This document shows, piece by piece, positions 8,280 to 15,436 of a stretch of 40,105 bases of DNA. This stretch comes from JACDBE01 sp051002015 (GTDB lineage Bacteria > Actinomycetota > Acidimicrobiia > Spongiisociales > UBA5794), in NCBI GenBank assembly GCA_051002015.1, contig JBPCMS010000117.1:1-40105 (forward strand), read 5' to 3'. A program made the translations under genes and the position numbers. Within the stretch, counting starts at the first letter, position 1; each line of letters opens with the position of its first letter. The notes under the pieces were generated by a model. The model did not search any database. It was not told where the DNA came from and saw nothing but the letters and a program-made list of their open reading frames with translations.

Positions 8280-9058
8280 CAGGTCATCCCCGGATAGGTG
8301 CGCTGCATCCACTGCAGCTCGCCGAGAAGATGGCCGAGATGCTCGGTATGGATGCCGGACCGGCCGCCGAGCCGGGCGTAGTCGTCGGTGGGCACCTGCA
8401 ACGTCGCCTGGTCGAGAACCGCGGTCACCCGCTCCGTCCATGGGCGGCGAAAGGCGGCGATGTCGGGGCCGACCCCGATCGCAGCCATCTGCTCGTCGAC
8501 GGCGTTCGGGGTGAGCAGCTCGCCGGTGAACCGCCACAGGTCGTCCACCGCCCGCTGCATGCGGTGGTGGCTCTCCTCGGTGCCGTCGCCGAGACGAATC
8601 ACCCAGGTCGAGCTGTGACGGAGGTGATACGACGCCTCCTTTATCGCCTTACCCGACACCCCGGCCAGGGTGGGGTCGGCCGAACCGGTGAGGGCGTCCC
8701 ACAGCTCCACCTGGTAGGCGTCGATGAACAGCTGGCGGGCCATTGTGGTGGCGAAGTCGCCGTTGGGCTGCTCCACCAGCAACAGGTTGGTGTACTGGCG
8801 CTCGGTCCGGCCCATGGCCAGGGCGTCCTCGTCGCGGCCGTCGCCCTCGAGCTCGCCTGCGTAGGTGAGCAGCATCCGAGCCACCCCGAGATGGTCGACG
8901 GCGATGTTGGCCAGGGCGATGTCGGACTCGAGCTCGGGCCCCTGCGAGATCCACTCCCCCAGCCGCTGCGCCAGGATCAGATTGTCGTCGCCGTGGCGGA
9001 GCACGTACGGGAACGACGCGGTGGCCACGCCGGCCGCGGTGGGGGAACGGACGGTCAC
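8276..9058 (-). CDS. paaC: Phenylacetyl-CoA epoxidase structural subunit PaaC
   Basis: A 260-residue ferritin-like four-helix protein that pairs with PaaA in the epoxidase core without being the catalytic subunit. Recognisable family segments include LRHGDDNLILAQRLGEW, ALANIAVDHLGVARMLL, IKEASYHLRHSSTWVIRLGD and the C-terminal HTEHLGHLLGELQWMQR. A start at GTG 9058, overlapping the paaB stop (GTGA at 9055-9058), fits the family length; the open frame upstream is paaB read in another phase. It is translationally coupled on both sides. Confidence 0.95.
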   Translation of the reverse strand: MTVRSPTAAGVATASFPYVLRHGDDNLILAQRLGEWISQGPELESDIALANIAVDHLGVARMLLTYAGELEGDGRDEDALAMGRTERQYTNLLLVEQPNGDFATTMARQLFIDAYQVELWDALTGSADPTLAGVSGKAIKEASYHLRHSSTWVIRLGDGTEESHHRMQRAVDDLWRFTGELLTPNAVDEQMAAIGVGPDIAAFRRPWTERVTAVLDQATLQVPTDDYARLGGRSGIHTEHLGHLLGELQWMQRTYPGMTW

Positions 9059-9402
9059 ATGTGCCCCACTTCGTCGGGGATCTCGTAGAAGGTGGCGTGG
9101 CGGTACGGCTGCTCGCCGAACGGCTCGAACAGCTCGGCGGCGTCGTCGGGGTCGGATGCGGTGACGTCGTCCGACCGGACCACCCACAGGCTGACCCCTT
9201 CCACCCTGCGGGTGTAGACGTCGCGGGCGTTCTGCAGCGCCGTCTCGGCGTCCGGGGCGTGCAGGCTCCCGGCGTGGATGTGGCTCAGCCCGCGCCGCTG
9301 CCTGACGAACACCTCCCACAGCGGCCATCCTGCGGCCGCGATGGTTCGGTCGGGTAGGTCGGGCAGCTTCTCACCCGGGGCGAGAGGGACCTCGTAGCTC
9401 AA
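9055..9402 (-). CDS. paaB: Phenylacetyl-CoA epoxidase subunit PaaB
   Basis: Small bridging subunit of the PaaABC(D)E complex. The family core is unmistakable: WPLWEVFVRQRRGLSHIHAG, then SLHAPDAETALQNARDVYTR and YRHATFYEIPDEV near the C-terminus. The start is proposed at TTG 9402 because GAGGAGG lies five bases upstream of it and it falls 10 bases after the paaA stop, giving 115 residues. The alternative, ATG 9453, would give 132 residues, overlap paaA by 41 bases and has a poorer ribosome site. PaaB joins PaaAC heterodimers into a larger assembly. Confidence 0.9.
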   Translation of the reverse strand: MSYEVPLAPGEKLPDLPDRTIAAAGWPLWEVFVRQRRGLSHIHAGSLHAPDAETALQNARDVYTRRVEGVSLWVVRSDDVTASDPDDAAELFEPFGEQPYRHATFYEIPDEVGHM

Positions 9403-9412
9403 CGGAGCCTCC

Positions 9413-10348
9413 TCATGCGGATCGACGCTGGTGGGCAGGGTGTTTGGCGGCATGGGCCGAGGCCGCCTCCCGCACCCAGGCGCCCTCGTCCCATGCCCGG
9501 TTCTTGGCTTCGAGCCGCTCCCGGTTCATGGGGCCGTCGCCCTTGACCACGGTCCAGAACTCGTCCCAGTCGATCTCGCCGTAGGCGTAGTGCCCGGTGG
9601 CGTCGTCCCGTCGCAGCTCGGGATCGGGCATTATCAGTCCGAGGTAATCGGCCTGGGGCACGGTCATGTCGACGAACTGCTGGCGCAGCTCGTCATTGCT
9701 GATCCGCTTGATCTTCCATGCCATCGACTGCTCGGTGTGGGTCGAGTCGGCGTCGTGGGGGCCGAACATCATCAGCGACGGCCACCACCAGCGGTCGAGG
9801 GCGTCCTGGGCCATCGCCTTCTGCTCGTCGGTACCCCGACACAGGGTGAGCATGATCTCGTAGCCCTGCCGCTGGTGGAACGACTCCTCCTTGCAGATCC
9901 GCACCATCGCTCGGGAGTAGGGCCCGTAGGAGCTGCGGGTGAGCATCACCTGGTTGGTGATGGCGGCGCCGTCGACCAGCCAGCCGATGGCGCCCATGTC
10001 GGCCCAGGTCAGCGTCGGATAGTTGAAGATCGACGAGTACTTGTGGCGTCCGGTGTGGAGCAGCCGCATCATCTCGTCGCGGGTGATCCCCAGGGTCTCG
10101 GCCGCCGAGTACAGATAGAGCCCGTGCCCCGCCTCGTCCTGGACCTTGGCCATCAGGATCGCCTTGCGCTTCAGTGTCGGGGCCCGGGTGATCCAGTTGC
10201 GCTCTGGCTGCATCCCGATGATCTCGGAGTGGGCGTGCTGGGCGATCTGGCGGATGAGCGTCTTGCGGTACTCCTCCGGCATCCAGTCGGTCGGCTCGAT
10301 CTTTTCCTCGGCGTCGACGATCGCCTGGAACCGCTCGGCCTGTTCCAT
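9413..10348 (-). CDS. paaA: Phenylacetyl-CoA 1,2-epoxidase catalytic subunit PaaA
   Basis: Di-iron oxygenase subunit that converts phenylacetyl-CoA to the ring-1,2-epoxide, the step that activates the ring for opening. The 311-residue product has both EXXH metal motifs, EAGH (72-75) and ESFH (155-158), plus an upstream glutamate at about 42 in AHSEIIGMQPE. DSTHTEQSMAWKIK and PQADYLGLIMPDPELR are typical PaaA segments. ATG 10348 has the ribosome site AGAGGAG five bases upstream. It is the first gene of paaABCDE. The rest of the pathway (paaK, paaG, paaZ, paaF, paaH, paaJ) and a regulator are not in the window. Confidence 0.97.
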   Translation of the reverse strand: MEQAERFQAIVDAEEKIEPTDWMPEEYRKTLIRQIAQHAHSEIIGMQPERNWITRAPTLKRKAILMAKVQDEAGHGLYLYSAAETLGITRDEMMRLLHTGRHKYSSIFNYPTLTWADMGAIGWLVDGAAITNQVMLTRSSYGPYSRAMVRICKEESFHQRQGYEIMLTLCRGTDEQKAMAQDALDRWWWPSLMMFGPHDADSTHTEQSMAWKIKRISNDELRQQFVDMTVPQADYLGLIMPDPELRRDDATGHYAYGEIDWDEFWTVVKGDGPMNRERLEAKNRAWDEGAWVREAASAHAAKHPAHQRRSA

Positions 10349-10372
10349 GCCCGCTCCTCTCGATTGCTCTCC

Positions 10373-10398
10373 ATCCTAGCAACGAACGAACGTTCGTT
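10373..10398 (-). promoter_or_regulatory. paaA promoter overlapped by a 14-bp palindromic operator
   Basis: A perfect palindrome, AACGAACGTTCGTT, occupies 10385-10398 in the 65-bp gap between paaA and the alaX-like gene. On the minus strand a -10-like hexamer TAGGAT (10378-10373) follows it by six bases, 24 bases before the paaA start. A repressor bound there would cover the spacer and -35 region. TetR-family PaaR repressors, relieved by phenylacetyl-CoA, use palindromes of this general kind. No regulator gene is in the window, so the protein that binds is inferred. Confidence 0.7.
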
Positions 10399-10413
10399 TG
10401 CGTCACCCGGTGG

Positions 10414-11130
10414 TCATCCGGCGATGGTCAATCGGATGCGGCGGAACCCCTTCCCCTTGGATTCGATCTTGGCAACCGTCACCGTCTCCACCTCCCCGGT
10501 TGAGGCGACGTGGGTGCCCCCGTCGGCCTGCCGGTCGAGCCCGACGATGTCGATCACCCGCACCGAGCGCAGCGCGGCGGGGAGCAGGCTGACCTTGGTG
10601 CGGATCAGGCTGGGGTCCCGATCGGCCTCTTCGCGGGGCAGGAACGAAACCTCGACCGGTCTCGCCTTGGCAACCTGCTCGTTGAGCTCGCCTTCCAGCG
10701 GGGACTTGTCCTCCGGGTCCCACTCGGGCAGGTCGAAGTCGAGCCTCCCCTCCCCCGGCTTCATGTCACCCCCGGTTACCGGGCTGTGGTACCGGTTCCA
10801 CACCACCCCGCACAGGGCGTGCATGGCGGTGTGGGTCTGCATCAGCCGGTAGCGGCGCTCCCAGTCGAGCCGACCGGTGATGGCGGTGCCAACGGCGGGC
10901 AGGGCACCTCCGACCCAGTGCCACACCCCGTCGGCGTCTTCGGCCACCCTGGTCACCTCGAGTCGGTCGTGGTCGATCCACAGCTCGCCGATGTCGTGGG
11001 GCTGCCCGCCGCCTCCCGGGTAGAAGACGGTGCTGTCGAGCAGGATCCGGCCGTCATCGGCGTCGACCCCGGTGACGGTGGCCTGCATCTCCCTGGCGTA
11101 GGCGTCGGTCGAGTAGATCTTGACGGTCAT
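10414..11130 (-). CDS. AlaX-type alanyl-tRNA editing protein
   Basis: A 238-residue stand-alone relative of the alanyl-tRNA synthetase editing domain, which hydrolyses mischarged Ser- or Gly-tRNA(Ala). The signature parts are present: STVFYPGGGGQPHD (33-46), the zinc motif HTAMH (100-104) and the second motif GGTHVAS with His207. The usual zinc cysteine just before GGTH (QxCGGTH) is Asp203 here (RQADGGTHV), so metal binding may differ. ATG 11130 overlaps the SURF1 stop (ATGA). A C-terminal segment (VETVTVAKIESKGKGFRRIR) matches known AlaX tails. Confidence 0.9.
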   Translation of the reverse strand: MTVKIYSTDAYAREMQATVTGVDADDGRILLDSTVFYPGGGGQPHDIGELWIDHDRLEVTRVAEDADGVWHWVGGALPAVGTAITGRLDWERRYRLMQTHTAMHALCGVVWNRYHSPVTGGDMKPGEGRLDFDLPEWDPEDKSPLEGELNEQVAKARPVEVSFLPREEADRDPSLIRTKVSLLPAALRSVRVIDIVGLDRQADGGTHVASTGEVETVTVAKIESKGKGFRRIRLTIAG

Positions 11131-11927
11131 GGCGTCAACCTACCGGAGTCCCGCTCCCCGGCCGACGGCCGGCCGCCCTGGTGGGCGGTGCGGCGGAGCA
11201 GGATCGGGTAGCCGACCAGTACCACCCCGGCGAAGGCGAACCACTGCACGGCGTAGGCGAGGTGGGGCGGCCCCCCGCCAGGCTCCGGGGCGGGTAGCGC
11301 GATCGGGAAACCCACGGCCTGGGCGGGCCGCTGGTCCGAGAGCACCAGGTACACCGGAGCCAGGTCGAGGTCGATCTGCTGCTGGAGCCGGTCGAGATCG
11401 ACCCGGATCACCCGATCGAGGTGGCCGGCGGAGGGGTCGACCGGGCCGAAACCGCCTCGAACCTGGGTAGGTCGGAGGTAACCGGTGACGGTGACCGTCC
11501 CCGGCGGAGGCTCGGCGCCCTCCACCGGCGGGCCGACGACGTCGAGCGGCACCCAGCCCCGGTCGACGACGACTCCGGTGCCGTCTCCGAGGTCGAGCGG
11601 GGTGAGCACCTCATTCCCGGAGCGCCCGCCGAGGGTCCTCGCCTGGAGGATGACCTCGTCGTCGAGGAGATAGGTGCCGGTGGCGGTGGCCGGGCGCAAG
11701 TCGAGCTCGTCGCCGTCAAGCCCGAGCTCGGCGAAGAGGTCGGCCAGAGGACGGGGCTGGGCGGCGACCCGCACGGTGATGCGCTGGTCGATCTCCTGCC
11801 GTTCCTGGTTGCGGCGGAGCTGCCACTGGCCGAGGAGCACGAACCCGACGATGGCGGCAACGGCCACCAGGTGGCCCAGGATCCAGATTGGTCTGGTGAG
11901 CGGCCGCCGGTCAGTCGGCGTCGTCAT
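11127..11927 (-). CDS. SURF1-family cytochrome c oxidase assembly protein
   Basis: A 266-residue membrane protein with the SURF1 layout: an N-terminal membrane helix (WILGHLVAVAAIVGFVLLGQ) followed by WQLRRNQER, an external domain with NEVLTPL, VVVDRGWVP and GYLRP, and a C-terminal membrane helix preceded by HLAYAVQWFAFAG. SURF1 proteins help insert haem a into cytochrome c oxidase subunit I, so this implies an aerobic aa3-type oxidase. ATG 11927 overlaps the 3' end of the DUF2087 gene by 17 bases, and the stop overlaps the alaX start. All landmark motifs are intact. Confidence 0.93.
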   Translation of the reverse strand: MTTPTDRRPLTRPIWILGHLVAVAAIVGFVLLGQWQLRRNQERQEIDQRITVRVAAQPRPLADLFAELGLDGDELDLRPATATGTYLLDDEVILQARTLGGRSGNEVLTPLDLGDGTGVVVDRGWVPLDVVGPPVEGAEPPPGTVTVTGYLRPTQVRGGFGPVDPSAGHLDRVIRVDLDRLQQQIDLDLAPVYLVLSDQRPAQAVGFPIALPAPEPGGGPPHLAYAVQWFAFAGVVLVGYPILLRRTAHQGGRPSAGERDSGRLTP

Positions 11928-12486
11928 CGCCGTCGCCGGGTGAGGGCAGCACGGTGAGGTGGCGCCCGCCGGTGCGCCAGTACACCCCGTCGGCGCGGGT
12001 GAGAAATCCCTCGTCGACCAGGTAGCGGCGCAGGCTGGCGTAATCGGCGTGGAACATCTGCATGGTGAAGTTGACCTCGGCCTCGCCGTAGCGCAGCCCC
12101 GGGGCGAACTCCTGGGCGAGCCGCTCCAGCACGATCGTCCGCTTGGCGTGGGTCTGCGGGATCGAGGTGAGCCGCCCCCCGGAGAAGAACCGGCCCAGCA
12201 CCTCGGCCTCCTCCGGTGTCCAGCCCTCTCCGACCAGGGCCGGGTCGATCGGTGGCTGGCGCGGGAGCGACGCCGCCACCCGGCGCAGCACGGCGAGGTC
12301 GATGCGGAGGTCATCTCCGATGAGACCGGCGGCACGGAGCCTGCCAAGCGCCGTCACCGCATCCCGCTGGGGGACCCCCAGTTCGACGGCGGTGGCGGCG
12401 GCATCGACGGGGCCGGCCACCGACCGTCCCAGCAGGGAGAGGCGGACCGGGTCGACAGCGAGCCTGAGGAACTGGCCGGGGTCCAT
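11911..12486 (-). CDS. DUF2087-domain protein with N-terminal winged-helix-like region
   Basis: A 191-residue protein. The C-terminal half is a DUF2087 domain: GRLTSIPQTHAKRTIVLERL, then EVNFTMQMFHADYASLRRYL and GFLTRADGVYWR. The N-terminal half (residues 1-75, FLRLAVDPVRLSLLGRSVAG) resembles a small helix-turn-helix of the ArsR kind, so a DNA-binding role is plausible but not shown. ATG 12486 was chosen because upstream in-frame sequence belongs to a decayed ABC ATPase, not to this protein. The gene overlaps SURF1 and heads a three-gene run with SURF1 and alaX. It ends in an acidic tail. Confidence 0.85.
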   Translation of the reverse strand: MDPGQFLRLAVDPVRLSLLGRSVAGPVDAAATAVELGVPQRDAVTALGRLRAAGLIGDDLRIDLAVLRRVAASLPRQPPIDPALVGEGWTPEEAEVLGRFFSGGRLTSIPQTHAKRTIVLERLAQEFAPGLRYGEAEVNFTMQMFHADYASLRRYLVDEGFLTRADGVYWRTGGRHLTVLPSPGDGDDDAD

Positions 12487-12499
12487 GGCGTCATCGTAC

Positions 12500-12757
12500 C
12501 GACGACCCGGGTCACCACTCGCAACCTCGTTCATGTGCGTGTCGACGGCCAATGCCTTCATCGCCGCCAGCACCTCGCCGGTGAGCTCAGGGTCGAGCGC
12601 CGAGTTCGGTTCGTCGAACAGCATCACGTCCGGGTCCGTCGCCAGCGCGGGGCGATCGCCACCCGTTCTGCTGGCCGCCGGAGAGCCGGATGGGGTGGAC
12701 ATCGGCCTTGTCCACCAACCTGAGCACCGCCATCAACACCAGCCATCGCTTCGTCAC
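12500..12757 (-). pseudogene. Remnant of a polar-amino-acid ABC transporter ATPase (GlnQ-like)
   Basis: Pieces of one ATPase appear in successive frames on the minus strand. LRLVDKADVHPIRLSGGQQ carries the ABC signature in one frame. A few bases later a second frame reads RVAIAPR. A third reads ATDPDVMLFDEPNSALDPEL with the Walker B and D-loop, followed by TGEVLAAMKALAVDTH, where the switch histidine would be. Compared with intact relatives there are short deletions near 12662 and near 12645 and further loss after the histidine. The Walker A half is absent. It is a dead fragment of about 85 codons, directly upstream of the DUF2087 gene. The rest of the gap to 12857 shows nothing I can assign. 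Confidence 0.82.
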
Positions 12758-12857
12758 GTGAGGTCCTCCCGACCGCCCGGTCTCATCGTTGTCTGTGGAT
12801 GGGAGCGGTTCCAGCCCCTCCCGCGGTTTGTTGATCGTAACCGCCGGGTCCGATCGG

Positions 12858-13208
12858 TCAGGTGAACAGCACCGCCAGGATCGCCAGTGCGGCGGGGACC
12901 GCCTGCACCACCAGGATCCGCCGGTTGACGGTGATGCCGCCGTAGACACCGGCGACGACGATGCAGCCCAGGAAGAACAGCACCACATCGCGCTGGTCGG
13001 TGACCAGGCCCCAAACCAGACCGGCGGCAAGGAAGCCGTTGTACAGGCCCTGGTTGGCGGCGAGCACCCGGGTTGCCTCTGCCTGCTCCCTGGTCTGGCC
13101 GAACACCTGGAGCCCCACCGGCTTGGTCCACAGCACCATCTCGAGCAGCAGGAAGTACCCGTGGAGCAGGGCGACGACGATGGTGAGGATCCAGGCGATG
13201 GTCGACAT
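12858..13208 (-). CDS. DUF1304-family small membrane protein
   Basis: A 116-residue protein with four hydrophobic segments. The family hallmarks are visible: IVVALLHGYFLLLEMVLW, then FGQTREQA and VLAANQGLYNGFLAAGLVWG. The function of DUF1304 proteins is not known. ATG 13208 is preceded by a good ribosome site (AAGGAG, five bases away). It is transcribed divergently from the histidine phosphatase across a 241-bp gap (13209-13449), where I see no convincing operator. Confidence 0.9.
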   Translation of the reverse strand: MSTIAWILTIVVALLHGYFLLLEMVLWTKPVGLQVFGQTREQAEATRVLAANQGLYNGFLAAGLVWGLVTDQRDVVLFFLGCIVVAGVYGGITVNRRILVVQAVPAALAILAVLFT

Positions 13209-13449
13209 GGGGCTCCTTCAGGCTCGTTGCGACCCGAGCCTACGACGTCCGACCACGGCGGCCGTGTCATCCCGCCGAACCGTGCCGGTTTCTGCGGTGC
13301 GCCCGGCGGGGACCCGGCGTCGATCGCCCGGTGCCCAAGCCACCGGCTCGACTCGTCATCTCTTGGTCCGGTTGGCGGCCAGCAGCCGTCCCGGCCGCTG
13401 AGCGGGGACGCCTGCGCTCCGGGAGGCGCCGCCCCTAGGCTCGGACGCG

Positions 13450-14046
13450 ATGCGACTCATCCTGGTGCGCCACGCCCTCACCGCCGAGACCGGTAGGAAG
13501 CTGTCGGGCCGGCTCGGAGGCGTCCCGCTGTCTGCGGTGGGTATCGAGGCGGCGGAGGCGGCGGCCAGGGCCCTGGCGGTGATCGATCCGGTCGAGATCC
13601 TGACCTCTCCCGTGGAGCGGTGCCGGCAGACGGCGGCGGCGATCGGGCGTCCCCACCGGCTCACCCCCAAGATGCAGCGGGCCTTCGCCGAGGTCGACTA
13701 CGGAGCCTGGTCGGGTCGGCGGTTGAGCGAGTTGAGACGGTTGGCGGCGTGGCGGGAACTGATGGCGGCCCCCGCCCGGTTCCGATTCCCGTCAGGGGAG
13801 AGCCTGGAGGAGGTGCGCCAGCGGACGGTTGCCGCCACCGAGGCGCTGGCCGCCCGACATCCCGATGACACGGTGATCCTGGTGACCCACGCCGACGTCA
13901 TCCGGTGCCTGGTGTGCCACTATCTCGGTATGCCGCTCGACCTGATCCACCGGCTCCACGTCGGCCCCGCCAGCCTCACCGAGATCCATCTCGGCCAGGG
14001 ATCGGTGCTGGTGCCCGCCGTCAACCAACGGATCGTGAGCCCATGA
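13450..14046 (+). CDS. Histidine phosphatase-family protein (phosphoglycerate mutase-like)
   Basis: A 198-residue member of histidine phosphatase branch 1. The phospho-acceptor motif is LVRHALTAE near the N-terminus (RHAxT instead of RHGxT), the second catalytic arginine sits in LTSPVERCRQTA, and the C-terminal histidine is in VILVTHADVIRCL. In many actinobacteria a gene of this type precedes DUF3090 and SCO1664-family genes, as here. Substrate unknown. A possible -10-like TAGGCT lies about ten bases before the ATG, so the transcript may be leaderless. The stop overlaps the DUF3090 start (ATGA at 14043-14046). Confidence 0.9.
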   Translation: MRLILVRHALTAETGRKLSGRLGGVPLSAVGIEAAEAAARALAVIDPVEILTSPVERCRQTAAAIGRPHRLTPKMQRAFAEVDYGAWSGRRLSELRRLAAWRELMAAPARFRFPSGESLEEVRQRTVAATEALAARHPDDTVILVTHADVIRCLVCHYLGMPLDLIHRLHVGPASLTEIHLGQGSVLVPAVNQRIVSP

Positions 14047-14528
14047 GCGGGCGTCGCCTGGTCGACACGTTCATCCCCGGGTTCGTCGGGGAGCCGGGCG
14101 ACCGCACCTTCTATCTGCTGGTAGACGACGCCGGTGCCCGGTCCTGGTACCTCCTCGAGAAGGGCCAGGTCGCCGCCTTTGCCATGGAGAGCGGCCAGCT
14201 TCTCGCCGATCACGAACTGGTGACGGCCGGGGACGAGCTCGAGCTGGGCGACATGGCGGCCCCGGACGAGGTGGCCTTCCGGGTCGCCGACATCAGCCTC
14301 GCCTACGAGGAGGACGGCACCGTTGCCGTCACCGTGGTGTCGACGGACGACGCCGCCGTCACCGTCATCCACCACCTGACCATCACCCAGCTCGGGGCTG
14401 CGGCTCGGGTGGCGGTAACCGCGGTGATGGCGGGACGTCCCCGCTGCCCCCGCTGCGGGCTCGCCATGTACGCCGAGGGCCATCACTGCCCGCTGACCAA
14501 CGGCGACCTGCGGGGACACCGCCCCTGA
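14043..14528 (+). CDS. DUF3090-family protein
   Basis: A 161-residue actinobacterial protein of unknown function. Family landmarks are IPGFVGEPGDRTFYLLVDD near the N-terminus, WYLLEKGQVAAFA, and a C-terminal zinc-ribbon CPRCGLAMYAEGHHCP with candidate metal ligands Cys, Cys, His and Cys. ATG 14043 overlaps the phosphatase stop. In other actinobacteria this gene travels with the phosphatase and the SCO1664-family gene, often near mshC of mycothiol synthesis; mshC is not seen in this window. A cytosolic role is likely, since no signal or membrane segment is present. Confidence 0.9.
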   Translation: MSGRRLVDTFIPGFVGEPGDRTFYLLVDDAGARSWYLLEKGQVAAFAMESGQLLADHELVTAGDELELGDMAAPDEVAFRVADISLAYEEDGTVAVTVVSTDDAAVTVIHHLTITQLGAAARVAVTAVMAGRPRCPRCGLAMYAEGHHCPLTNGDLRGHRP

Positions 14529-14554
14529 CCCCGAACTGGTGGCGATGGCGTCCC

Positions 14555-15223
14555 GTGGTGACCGAGGTCGAGGGCCGCTACGTCGTCGCCTCCAACGCCA
14601 CGCTGCTGGGGACGACCGGAGCCGGCGATCGGGTGGTCTACAAGCCGACCACCGGGGTGCGACCCCTGTGGGACTTCCCCGCCGACACGCTGGGGCTGCG
14701 CGAGGTGTGGACCTACCGGGTCTCCACCGTGGTGGCGCCCGGATCCGTTCCCGAGACCGTGATCGGTGACGGGGTGTACGGGCCGGGGGCGGTGCAGCGC
14801 TGGATCGAGACCGACGAACGCTTCGACCCGTTGCTCCTCGTCCGGCGGGCCGACCCCACGCTGTGGCCGCTCGCCGTGCTCGACGTGGTGTGCAACAACG
14901 CCGACCGCAAGCTGGGCCACATCCTGCGGTTGGCGCAACGGGGTGCCCTGATCGGTATCGACCATGGGCTGACCTTCCATCCCGAGGACAAGCTGCGCAC
15001 CGTGCTGTGGTCCTTCGCCGGGCTGGAGGTGCCCGCCCGGATCCTCGCCCGGGTGGCGGAGATGGCCACCGTCCTCGAAGGCGAGGCGGGAGAGACCCTG
15101 GCCAACGAGCTGGGTGGGGAGGCTCTCGCCGCCGTGCAGACCCGGGTCGCCGATCTCTTGCTGGGGCGACGTCACCCGGACCCACCGCACGGCCGACCCG
15201 CCCTCCCCTGGCCGCTCCAGTGA
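14555..15223 (+). CDS. SCO1664-family protein (kinase-like fold, function unknown)
   Basis: A 222-residue protein with the hallmarks of the SCO1664 family: ASNATLLGTTGAGDRVVYKP, RPLWDFPADTLGLREVWTYR, VCNNADRKLGHILRL and GIDHGLTFHPEDKLRTVLW. The NNADRKxGH and IDHG segments resemble the catalytic and metal loops of phosphatidylinositol 3/4-kinase-like folds, suggesting ATP binding, but no substrate is known. The usual start is GTG 14555. The frame stays open upstream to a CTG at 14525 that overlaps the DUF3090 stop (CTGA), adding ten Trp/Arg-rich residues, so initiation there is possible. Confidence 0.86.
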   Translation: MVTEVEGRYVVASNATLLGTTGAGDRVVYKPTTGVRPLWDFPADTLGLREVWTYRVSTVVAPGSVPETVIGDGVYGPGAVQRWIETDERFDPLLLVRRADPTLWPLAVLDVVCNNADRKLGHILRLAQRGALIGIDHGLTFHPEDKLRTVLWSFAGLEVPARILARVAEMATVLEGEAGETLANELGGEALAAVQTRVADLLLGRRHPDPPHGRPALPWPLQ

Positions 15224-15240
15224 CCCGACGACCGGTCGGG
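15224..15240 (+). terminator. Possible hairpin terminator after the SCO1664-family gene
   Basis: Immediately after the stop codon CCCGAC (15224-15229) can pair with GTCGGG (15235-15240) around a five-base loop. There is no T-tract, so this is weak evidence. The rest of the 213-bp convergent gap up to 15436 shows no gene I can support. Confidence 0.3.
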
Positions 15241-15436
15241 CGAAACAGATCCCGCCAGGCCCGCCTCCCGGGCCAGCCCCCGCGGTCGGGTCGACCCCGT
15301 CCCATCCCCGATGCGACCGCGTCGCTCCGGCACGGCACCTGTCCCTCGGCACCCGCTCGATGGGGCATGATGGCGTGGCCGCCGTGCCCGTGAGCCCTGG
15401 TCCGCGGCTACGAGCCGGGGTTCCGGGCGCGGCGGC

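Noticed and set aside
12780..12830. GC-rich hairpin resembling a tRNA T-arm near the ATPase remnant, as a possible integration site
   Set aside because: The arm lacks correct stem and loop lengths and no other tRNA arms can be found.
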